A stretch of DNA of 5,058 nucleotides from Desulfobacterales bacterium (GTDB lineage: Bacteria > Desulfobacterota > Desulfobacteria > Desulfobacterales > JAFDCJ01): positions 4,983,599 through 4,988,656 of the forward strand of contig CP070771.1 in NCBI GenBank assembly GCA_020345785.1, written 5' to 3'. Positions 1 through 4,527 of this stretch are shown one piece after another (the stretch's first letter is position 1; each line of letters starts with the position of its first letter). The notes beneath the pieces were generated by a model, which was not told where the DNA came from, made no database searches, and worked only from the letters and a program-made list of their open reading frames with translations. Position numbers and translations under genes: made by a program.

Positions 1-679
1 ACTCTTCGGGTTGGCTGCTTTCCTGGGCGGGGACGCTAACATTTTGTGCCGACTCTGGCGTCGCAGAATTCTCTTCAGCTGCCGCTTCCCCCGATGCTTC
101 TTCATTGGCTTCCGTGCTTTCGGTGCCGGCCTGATTTGTATCAGAAACCGATTCGGCAATTTCTTCCGACGGTTGCTCGGTATTTTCCGCGCTGCTGCTT
201 TCCTCAGCATCCGGGACCTCGGGTTGCGGGGCAGTTGCATCACTGTAGGGCTGGGCCTGCGACACTGCCGCCTCGGCCGGTTTTATAGCAACCGGATAGC
301 CGGCCGTCTTGCCGGTGGTCGTGCTTTCGTCATAAATGATGATCTTTATTGTGCGATCCGATCCATAAATGACGGCATTGTTAAAATCGCGAAAAATTCT
401 TTTTAAGACCCGATACAAGGGTTCATTCTTGAAAGATGCCGTGATGGGATAATCTTCCCAGCTGGCGTCGATACTGAATTGACAACCTGCGGCGTCCGAG
501 ATATTTTCCAGCACTTCACCTAAGGGTTTATCTTTTACCTCCAGTGAGATGATTTCATCCGCAACCGAGTTTGCGCCGAATGCCGGTGCCGGAATAAGAA
601 GTCCGTTGAAGCAAGCCAACCAGGATAAAAGAAAAACCGACATAATTTCTTGATTCATAATTTTGATAATTCGTTTCAT
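1..679 (-). CDS. Secreted STN-domain-like protein with acidic linker, 3' end outside window
   Basis: Partial gene; 226 codons are open from an ATG at 679-677 to the window edge. Residues 1-36 look like a Sec signal peptide: basic start (MKRIIK), hydrophobic stretch from about 15 to 29, and probable cleavage after AFGA, so the product is likely periplasmic or outer-membrane associated. Residues about 43-116 resemble the secretin/TonB short N-terminal (STN) fold: ISLEVKDKPLGEVLENIS, then a CQFSID strand, ITASFKNEPLYRVLKRIF, and a final strand VIYGSDRTIKIIIY. From about 133 onward the chain is low-complexity and rich in Glu, Ser, Ala and Pro, as in a flexible linker. What follows is unseen, so a secretin, a TonB-dependent protein or a stand-alone adaptor are all possible. 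The start is supported by AGGA at 690-687, 7 nt upstream and overlapping the clpX stop. In-frame ATGs at codons 8 and 13 would shorten the n-region. The gene is certain; the STN call is good but made by eye. Confidence 0.82.
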   Translation of the reverse strand, partial: MKRIIKIMNQEIMSVFLLSWLACFNGLLIPAPAFGANSVADEIISLEVKDKPLGEVLENISDAAGCQFSIDASWEDYPITASFKNEPLYRVLKRIFRDFNNAVIYGSDRTIKIIIYDESTTTGKTAGYPVAIKPAEAAVSQAQPYSDATAPQPEVPDAEESSSAENTEQPSEEIAESVSDTNQAGTESTEANEEASGEAAAEENSATPESAQNVSVPAQESSQPEE

Positions 680-686
680 AACGCAG

Positions 687-690
687 TCCT
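687..690 (-). promoter_or_regulatory. Ribosome binding site overlapping the clpX stop codon
   Basis: AGGA on the minus strand lies 7 nt before the ATG at 679 and shares bases with the clpX TAG stop (691-689). Only 9 nt separate the two genes. The arrangement implies that ribosomes ending clpX re-initiate on the STN-domain gene (translational coupling, inferred). Confidence 0.7.
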
Positions 691-1921
691 ATGCATGTTG
701 TTTGACAGATTCGTAAATTAAGAAGGGTTTGCCTTTTTTTAAGATTACATCTTTATCGATGACACACTCCTTGACATTTTCAAGAGAAGGCAGCTCGTAC
801 ATGGTATCCAGCAAACGGTCCTCTAAAATAGCCCGCAGTCCTCTGGCGCCGGACTTGCGTCCGATCGCCTCCTGCGCTACAGCCTTCAGCGCTTCCTCGG
901 TAAATCGGAGGCGGACCCCCTCCATGTCGAATATTTTTTGCAGCTGTTTTATGATGGCGTTTTTAGGTTCCTGCAAGATGCGGATCAAGGCGTCTCGATT
1001 GAGATCATGCAGGGCGGCAATCACCGGCAGACGACCGATAATTTCGGGAATCATACCGAATTCCAGCAGATCCTCCGGCTGGACCATTTTTAAGATTTCG
1101 CCGGATTCGCGTTCCTTTTCCTGGCCGATTCTGGCGCCGAACCCTATTACTTTGGCGCCAAGACGGCGTTGAATGATTTTGTCCAGCCCCGTAAAGGTTC
1201 CCCCGCAAATAAAAAGGATATTGGTGGTGTCAACTTTGACGAAATCCTGCTGGGAATGTTTGCGCCCCCCCTTTACCGGCACGCTGGTAAGCGTTCCCTC
1301 CAGAATCTTCAGCAGCGCCTGTTGAACCCCCTCGCCGGATACATCACGGGTTGTTGAAGAAAAACCGGGTTTTCTGGCAATCTTGTCGATTTCGTCGATG
1401 TAGACCATTCCGCGCTGGGTACGTTCAAGGTCGTAGCCGGCATTCTGCAGCAGGTAGAGGATAATGTTTTCAACGTCTTCGCCCACATAGCCGGCCTGGG
1501 TGAGGGTGGTCGCATCGGCGATGGCAAACGGTACATCGAGGAAGCGGGCCAGACTCTGCGCCAGCAGTGTTTTGCCCGTTCCGGTCGAGCCGATGAGCAG
1601 GATGTTGCTCTTTTGAATTTCCACGTCTCCGGTTTTGATTGAAGCGCTGAGTCGTTTGTAATGGTTGTAAACGGCTACCGAGAGCGTTTTTTTAGCCGTC
1701 GCCTGTCCGATTACATAAGCATCCAGCCTGGCCTTAATATCCTGCGGTGTTAATATCCGATGGGATGCAATTTTTTCTGCCTGCAGTTCCTCATCCAGGA
1801 TTTCGGCGCTCAGCTGAACGCATTCATTACAAATATAAACGGCCGGGCCGGCAATCAATTTCCTGACATCATTTTGATTTTTGCCACAAAATGAACAGCT
1901 TAGATAATCATTTTTGTCCAC
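689..1921 (-). CDS. clpX: ATP-dependent Clp protease ATP-binding subunit ClpX
   Basis: AAA+ unfoldase that delivers substrates to the ClpP peptidase in the cytoplasm; 410 residues, normal for ClpX. Visible in order: N-terminal C4 zinc finger (C9, C12, C31, C34); Walker A GSTGTGKT at 111-118; pore loop GYVG at 144-147; Walker B VYIDEI at 173-178 with E177; RKH pore-entrance loop at 220-222; IGF tripeptide at 259-261, the ClpP-docking loop; arginine finger in EIIGRLP (R297); sensor-2 GAR at 358-360. All elements needed for ATP hydrolysis and ClpP binding are present, so it should be functional. The start is GTG with GGAG 10 nt upstream; an upstream ATG reads only three codons before a stop. Unlike the common tig-clpP-clpX-lon cluster, neither clpP nor lon is adjacent. 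It diverges from a small OB-fold-like gene and leads into an STN-domain gene. The Walker A reads ST/TG where GPTGSGKT is usual. It may therefore be a second, specialised ClpX (inference). Confidence 0.96.
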   Translation of the reverse strand: MDKNDYLSCSFCGKNQNDVRKLIAGPAVYICNECVQLSAEILDEELQAEKIASHRILTPQDIKARLDAYVIGQATAKKTLSVAVYNHYKRLSASIKTGDVEIQKSNILLIGSTGTGKTLLAQSLARFLDVPFAIADATTLTQAGYVGEDVENIILYLLQNAGYDLERTQRGMVYIDEIDKIARKPGFSSTTRDVSGEGVQQALLKILEGTLTSVPVKGGRKHSQQDFVKVDTTNILFICGGTFTGLDKIIQRRLGAKVIGFGARIGQEKERESGEILKMVQPEDLLEFGMIPEIIGRLPVIAALHDLNRDALIRILQEPKNAIIKQLQKIFDMEGVRLRFTEEALKAVAQEAIGRKSGARGLRAILEDRLLDTMYELPSLENVKECVIDKDVILKKGKPFLIYESVKQHA

Positions 1922-1931
1922 AATCTTACTT

Positions 1932-1935
1932 CTCC
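1932..1935 (-). promoter_or_regulatory. Ribosome binding site of clpX, supporting the GTG start
   Basis: GGAG on the minus strand, 10 nt before the GTG at 1921-1919. The spacing is a little long. No in-frame ATG lies nearby, and the GTG gives the expected ClpX N-terminus just before the zinc finger. Confidence 0.55.
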
Positions 1936-2018
1936 ATCTCTAGTGTTGTCCGGGTCGTCATATTCGTTTTCATTCTCGAATTTTTCCGGCAAAGGTATTT
2001 TATTTCACCAATATAAAC

Positions 2019-2035
2019 ATGCAAAAATAGTGCAA
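2019..2035 (-). promoter_or_regulatory. Candidate sigma-54 (-24/-12) promoter of clpX
   Basis: The minus strand reads TTGCAC, five bases, TTGCAT, against the sigma-54 consensus TGGCAC-N5-TTGCW. The -24 G and the -13/-12 GC have exact spacing; only the -25 G is replaced, by T. Transcription would start near 2009, giving a leader of about 88 nt. A sigma-70 alternative further downstream (TTGCAT, 16 bp, TAAAAT) has a poor -35 box. Prediction only. Confidence 0.45.
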
Positions 2036-2082
2036 AATTTGTAACGATTCTGAATTAATCAAGTTTCTCACATGCTGCATGA

Positions 2083-2092
2083 TCCGATCGGA
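2083..2092. repeat. Perfect 10-bp palindrome, possible operator
   Basis: TCCGATCGGA is its own reverse complement. Its right half CGGAA(T) matches the core of the TTCGGAAT motif found elsewhere in this intergenic region. It lies about 75-85 bp upstream of the predicted clpX start point. A role as a regulator site is inference. Confidence 0.35.
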
Positions 2093-2129
2093 ATTGACAG
2101 TTCCTGATTCGTGCAAAACCCGGCGGCAT

Positions 2130-2156
2130 TTCGGAATCTGCTGTTCCGGTTCCGAA
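2130..2156. promoter_or_regulatory. Inverted repeat TTCGGAA-N13-TTCCGAA, candidate activator site
   Basis: Perfect 7-bp arms at 2130-2136 and 2150-2156 are separated by 13 bp, so the arm centres are about two helical turns apart, as suits a dimeric DNA-binding protein. The repeat lies about 71-97 bp upstream of the predicted start of the OB-fold-like gene and about 121-147 bp upstream of that of clpX. These are usual distances for a sigma-54 enhancer-binding protein. A third copy, TTCGGAAT at 2241-2248, lies in the leader of the small gene. Confidence 0.45.
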
Positions 2157-2199
2157 TCATATTTTGCTATGAATTATTTGATATCAGGGGTTTACAAAC

Positions 2200-2216
2200 T
2201 TAGCACACTTTTTGCT
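2200..2216 (+). promoter_or_regulatory. Candidate sigma-54 (-24/-12) promoter of the OB-fold-like gene
   Basis: The sequence TAGCAC, five bases, TTGCT matches TGGCAC-N5-TTGCW except for A in place of the -25 G. The -24 G and -13/-12 GC are intact and correctly spaced. Transcription would begin near 2227, about 58 nt before the ATG. A competing sigma-70 reading, TTTACA at 2191-2196 with TATTCT at 2216-2221, has a 19-bp spacer, longer than preferred. Confidence 0.45.
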
Positions 2217-2270
2217 ATTCTTTCCAATGGTCCGTTTAAGTTCGGAATAATCGTGCTTCAGTTGTGCTAA

Positions 2271-2276
2271 AGGAGG
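2271..2276 (+). promoter_or_regulatory. Strong ribosome binding site fixing the start at 2285
   Basis: AGGAGG lies 8 nt before the ATG at 2285-2287. An in-frame GTG at 2264 would place this perfect Shine-Dalgarno sequence inside the coding region, so the longer 104-residue reading is unlikely. Confidence 0.85.
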
Positions 2277-2284
2277 ATACATAT

Positions 2285-2578
2285 ATGTTTATTAATAATA
2301 CAGTCGAGAACGAGGTAACCCTGGTCGGTTTTGTTTACGAGATTGAGGAGAGGGGCTGGGTGAAAGGAATTGCCATCTCCACCGGCGATGAGGATTATGT
2401 GGTTGAAACGAACGAGTGGCTGGAAAAACTGGGCAAGGAAATTGAAAATGACGTCCGGGTTACCGGATTTGTCAGTCGGGATGCGAAGGGTAAAAACCGG
2501 ATCCTGGTCACCGGTTATGAGGTCCTGCATGATGAAGATGATTACAGCAATTACAATATCGATGACGATGATTCCTAA
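2285..2578 (+). CDS. Small acidic protein, predicted OB-fold
   Basis: Encodes 97 residues from an ATG with an excellent Shine-Dalgarno sequence. I do not recognise a named family. The predicted order of elements is strand (10-20, EVTLVGFVYEI), strand (25-33), strand (37-42), helix (43-55, NEWLEKLGKEIEN), strand (56-64, DVRVTGFVS) and strand (72-81, RILVTGYEVL). Five strands with the helix between the third and fourth is the layout of an OB-fold. The repeated VTxxGFV pattern at strands 1 and 4 fits a small barrel. The last 16 residues are strongly acidic and probably disordered. There is no signal peptide, membrane segment or cysteine, so it should be a soluble cytoplasmic protein. OB-folds often bind nucleic acid or another protein, but the acidic tail leaves the ligand open. 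It diverges from clpX and has its own promoter candidate. Nothing follows it on the same strand, so it appears monocistronic. The gene is very likely real; the fold is inferred. Confidence 0.85.
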   Translation: MFINNTVENEVTLVGFVYEIEERGWVKGIAISTGDEDYVVETNEWLEKLGKEIENDVRVTGFVSRDAKGKNRILVTGYEVLHDEDDYSNYNIDDDDS

Positions 2579-2642
2579 AATGGAGGTGTCAGAGGCCGGA
2601 TATCAGCGGATAAAAAATCATTTGGGAACTTGCAAATAGGTT

Positions 2643-2847
2643 TCAAACGCTTGCCAGTTTCTCCAGTTTCTCCTGGCAGGAGAGGCAGCGGACGGCATAC
2701 GGCACAACTTTGAGCCGGGCGGGCCTGATCCAGATACCACAATCCCGGCAGCGGCCGTATTTACCTTTTTCGATTTAGCAGTTTATCTTTGACTACTTTG
2801 AGTTCCTCAGCAGTCATTTGTCTTCTTTTGTCAGCGTCTTTTTGCAT
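2643..2847 (-). pseudogene. DksA/TraR-type C4 zinc-finger protein, interrupted by a 1-base frameshift
   Basis: An ATG at 2847-2845 with GGGAGG 5 nt upstream starts a 28-codon frame (MQKDADKRRQMTAEELKVVK...) that ends at TAA (2763-2761). The next frame continues at once with a DksA/TraR-like zinc finger: GKYGRCRDCG, then RLKVVP and RCLSCQEKLEKL, ending at TGA (2645-2643). Removing one base from the T5 run at 2766-2770 (A5 on the coding strand) joins the two into a 67-residue protein with Cys at 33, 36, 54 and 57. This family binds the RNA polymerase secondary channel. The joined form is as short as phage/plasmid TraR and lacks most of the DksA coiled coil. Both halves look well preserved. A recent frameshift, a homopolymer sequencing error, or +1 slippage on the A run are all possible. 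It is convergent with the OB-fold-like gene, with a 64-nt gap. Confidence 0.75.
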
Positions 2848-2937
2848 GGCGACCTCCCTGGGGTAGGCATGCCGGCGCCTAATAAAGCGACTTCTACAAT
2901 TTGTTGTCGATGTTGCCGATTGCTTTGATTTCTTTAA
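2848..2937. other. Short upstream region of the zinc-finger gene
   Basis: Holds the GGGAGG ribosome binding site (2853-2858, minus strand) and a small imperfect inverted repeat at 2863-2880 (TAGGC/GCCTA arms, 8-nt loop). I see no convincing promoter hexamers for the minus strand. Confidence 0.4.
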
Positions 2938-2993
2938 AGGTTTCAGGTGTCCCCCCTTCGCCTTTCAGGCTACGGAGGGCAGGCAGGTTTCAG
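2938..2993 (+). repeat. Left 56-bp inverted arm
   Basis: Identical to the reverse complement of 3374-3429. It begins and ends with AGGTTTCAG and contains a C6 run and a GGAGGGCAGGCAGG stretch. Confidence 0.9.
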
Positions 2994-3033
2994 AAGACAG
3001 AAAACAGATGTCAGATGACAGAAGCCGGATGAC
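2991..3033 (+). repeat. Degenerate CAGA-rich short repeats
   Basis: Variants of CAGAAGACAG, CAGATGTCAG and AGATGACAGAAG follow one another with a period of roughly 7-10 bases, next to the left arm. It looks like decayed tandem repeat sequence without coding character. Confidence 0.5.
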
Positions 3034-3090
3034 GGGGAACAGCTGAAACCTTGTATGAAACTTCACCTGAACGGAATAGTGAACAGACTG

Positions 3091-3106
3091 AACGTCGAAC
3101 ATCGAA
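3091..3106 (+). repeat. Inner inverted repeat, left copy
   Basis: AACGTCGAACATCGAA is the exact reverse complement of 3254-3269. Degenerate copies of the same GAACATCGAAC unit continue to about 3125. In an RNA it would pair inside the larger 56-bp stem. Confidence 0.8.
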
Positions 3107-3253
3107 CTTCCAACATCGAACGTCCAATATTGAGGGCGCTGCGCTTTATCTATTCAAAGCAAGTGAATCACCCAATTTCCAATGGAAGACTATCTTGCGC
3201 AGCACGCACATCGCGTATTTATCAATATTTTTTTAAATCGACAGAATACAACA

Positions 3254-3269
3254 TTCGATGTTCGACGTT
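3254..3269 (-). repeat. Inner inverted repeat, right copy
   Basis: TTCGATGTTCGACGTT matches the reverse complement of 3091-3106 over 16 bp. Degenerate copies (ATGTTCGACGTCCGATGTTC) continue to about 3291, then a T8 run follows. Confidence 0.8.
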
Positions 3270-3355
3270 AAATGTTCGACGTCCGATGTTCATTAGTTTT
3301 TTTTATCGATCAAACTGGCCGCCCTCCCCTCCCAATACGGGCAACCTTCGGCTGC

Positions 3356-3369
3356 CAGCGGCGCCGCTG
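3356..3369. repeat. Perfect 14-bp GC-rich palindrome
   Basis: CAGCGGCGCCGCTG is its own reverse complement. It directly follows a small imperfect hairpin (GGCAACC-TTCG-GCTGCC, about 3340-3356). Both sit between the inner repeats and the right arm, suggesting that the element is a mosaic of small structured repeats. Confidence 0.6.
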
Positions 3370-3373
3370 ACAC

Positions 3374-3429
3374 CTGAAACCTGCCTGCCCTCCGTAGCCT
3401 GAAAGGCGAAGGGGGGACACCTGAAACCT
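3374..3429 (-). repeat. Right 56-bp inverted arm
   Basis: Reverse complement of the left arm without a mismatch. The motif ACACCTGAAACCT occurs at both ends of this side (3370-3382 and 3417-3429). Confidence 0.9.
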
Positions 3430-3453
3430 CGACGTTCTGACAATATGTTGTTA

Positions 3454-3480
3454 GAAAAAAACGGCCTTAGGGCCTTAAAA
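3454..3480 (-). terminator. Probable intrinsic terminator of the TRAP/dehydrogenase operon
   Basis: On the minus strand a GGCC-CTAA-GGCC hairpin (3474-3463), flanked by AA and, past one bulged G, TT, is followed by seven Ts (3461-3455). It lies about 40 nt after the dehydrogenase stop. The stem is short, so termination may be partial; the adjoining inverted-repeat element could add a second structure downstream. Confidence 0.5.
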
Positions 3481-3512
3481 TAGCGTAGACGGCGTTCATG
3501 ACAAAACCCGAT

Positions 3513-4469
3513 TCAGGGATGAGGATCTTGTTCTTTTAATTTTCTGATCTTCAAAATCATCCGGTCGCGCCAGCGACAGATTTCCCCAATCGGTACATCG
3601 CCCTCCATTGCGTCGACGCCTTGGCCGATCCGCTCGATCATTCCCTCGTCAAAACTTGGCGCAGTTGCGTCGAGTTCCTTCATAAGACTGATATACGCAT
3701 GGCCGAAACGGTGGTAGTACTCGCGCACGCCGCCGTCGGCATTGGTATTATTGGTGCCGAAATTACCAAATAAAGCCCAGCGCAGTCCCAGAGCTTCACT
3801 GATGACGGTGTCAACCGCCTCCACGCCGGCCACGCCGTTTTGCACCAAATGAATGGCTTCCCGAACAACCGCCGCCTGGATTCTATTCGCCAGATAGCCG
3901 GGGATGAAAAAATTCATTTTGACGGGCTTTTGGCCGACGCTTTTTAAAAATTCAACGGCCTTCTCGAACAGGACCGGATCTGCAGCTTTGGTGGGCATCA
4001 TTTCTACGGCAGGCAGAATATGCGGCGGGTTGAAAGGATGGGCCGTAAAACACCGCTCAGCCCCTTTCAGATCGCCGGCGATATCCTCAATATTCAAGGC
4101 CGAGGTCGAACTGGCCAGGATGGCGCCTGCTGGAGCGATTTCATCCATCCGGGAGAAAATAGACCGCTTCATCTCCAAATCCTCCGGACCACTCTCCTGG
4201 ACATATTCGGCGTCGGCCAAAGCGTCGGTCAAGTCGGTATGCAGCGAGATCAGCGATAAGCAAGTCTGTGCCTGTTGCGGCGAGATCAACCCGTCGGTTA
4301 CGTCGCGTTTAAGGTCGCCTTCAACCCAGGTTAGGGCTTTTTGAGTCTGAACCTGGTCGACGTCGTAGATTCGGGCATGGCAGCCGGCCCGGGTAAAAAC
4401 GCGGATCCACCCACGACCGATGACGCCGGTTCCGATGACCGCCACAGATTGAATGATTTTGTCCGTCAT
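3513..4469 (-). CDS. 3-hydroxyacyl-CoA dehydrogenase family protein, lambda-crystallin / L-gulonate dehydrogenase-like
   Basis: Encodes 318 residues, the length of lambda-crystallin-type members rather than the large fused FadB/FadJ enzymes. The N-terminal Rossmann domain has GTGVIG at 13-18 and an acidic D36 after strand 2 (RIYDVD), which indicates NAD rather than NADP. Likely catalytic residues are S123 in SSTSAL, H144 in TAHPFNPPH, E156 in PAVEMM and N195 in YLANRIQ. Their order and spacing are those of the family, with HPFNPP in place of the HFFNP of classical beta-oxidation enzymes. That variant is seen in lambda-crystallin/L-gulonate 3-dehydrogenase and carnitine dehydrogenase relatives. 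The expected reaction is NAD-dependent oxidation of a 3-hydroxy acid (or its CoA ester) to the 3-keto form in the cytoplasm. The ATG has AAGGA 7 nt upstream. It follows a TRAP permease gene by 58 nt on the same strand, so its substrate is probably imported by that system (inference). The exact substrate cannot be read from the sequence. Confidence 0.88.
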   Translation of the reverse strand: MTDKIIQSVAVIGTGVIGRGWIRVFTRAGCHARIYDVDQVQTQKALTWVEGDLKRDVTDGLISPQQAQTCLSLISLHTDLTDALADAEYVQESGPEDLEMKRSIFSRMDEIAPAGAILASSTSALNIEDIAGDLKGAERCFTAHPFNPPHILPAVEMMPTKAADPVLFEKAVEFLKSVGQKPVKMNFFIPGYLANRIQAAVVREAIHLVQNGVAGVEAVDTVISEALGLRWALFGNFGTNNTNADGGVREYYHRFGHAYISLMKELDATAPSFDEGMIERIGQGVDAMEGDVPIGEICRWRDRMILKIRKLKEQDPHP

Positions 4470-4527
4470 AGGAAATTCCTTTGACTTGTTTGTTCTCTAC
4501 CGGCACGCGCGACCGGAGCCGTGCTCT

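Larger units (their letters stand above)
1922..2284. promoter_or_regulatory. Divergent control region between clpX and the OB-fold-like gene
   Basis: A 363-bp AT-rich stretch without a credible gene. It holds the 5' leaders of both divergent genes, two -24/-12 promoter candidates (2020-2035 minus, 2201-2216 plus), an inverted repeat at 2130-2156, a perfect 10-bp palindrome TCCGATCGGA at 2083-2092 and an odd palindrome CATGCTGCATG at 2071-2081. A 63-codon open frame here has no ribosome binding site and no recognisable protein character, so I do not call it. Confidence 0.7.
2938..3429. repeat. 492-bp non-coding element with perfect 56-bp inverted arms
   Basis: The arm at 2938-2993 is the exact reverse complement of 3374-3429 over 56 bp; the bases on both sides of each arm then differ. 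The enclosed 380 bp contains an inner inverted pair, a degenerate CAGA-rich stretch, two T-rich tracts and GC-rich small palindromes. Open frames across it (61 and 115 codons) translate to repetitive RTSNIE/RTSNFQ-like peptides, which are artefacts of the repeat. There is no transposase and no clear target-site duplication. It could be a MITE-like non-autonomous element or a composite of intergenic repeats spread by recombination. The arms would form a very strong hairpin if transcribed. Confidence 0.85.

Noticed and set aside
11..406. 131-codon plus-strand open frame
   Set aside because: It lies antisense to the STN-domain gene, has an Arg/Phe/Cys-rich composition typical of a shadow frame, and has no ribosome binding site.
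2094..2122. TTGACA as a sigma-70 -35 box for the small gene
   Set aside because: No -10-like hexamer is found 16-18 bp downstream, where the sequence reads AAAACC.
2079..2270. 63-codon plus-strand open frame in the divergent intergenic region
   Set aside because: No Shine-Dalgarno sequence, no recognisable protein pattern, and it runs through the promoter candidate and inverted repeat.
2264..2284. Seven-codon N-terminal extension of the OB-fold-like gene from a GTG
   Set aside because: It would include the AGGAGG ribosome binding site in the coding sequence; the ATG at 2285 is ideally spaced from it.
2580..2639. 19-codon plus-strand frame just after the OB-fold-like gene
   Set aside because: Starts 1 nt after the preceding stop codon but has no ribosome binding site and is too short to judge.
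2991..3130. CRISPR array
   Set aside because: The short repeats here are degenerate, irregularly spaced and partly inverted; there are no equal repeats with unique spacers of constant length.
3051..3402. Two overlapping open frames (61 and 115 codons) as genes
   Set aside because: They are translations of the intergenic repeat element, without start signals or protein-like composition.
4501..4523. Hairpin (GCACG/CGTGC) between the TRAP permease and dehydrogenase genes as a terminator
   Set aside because: The stem is only 5 bp with a long loop and no T-run follows, so read-through of the operon is more likely.
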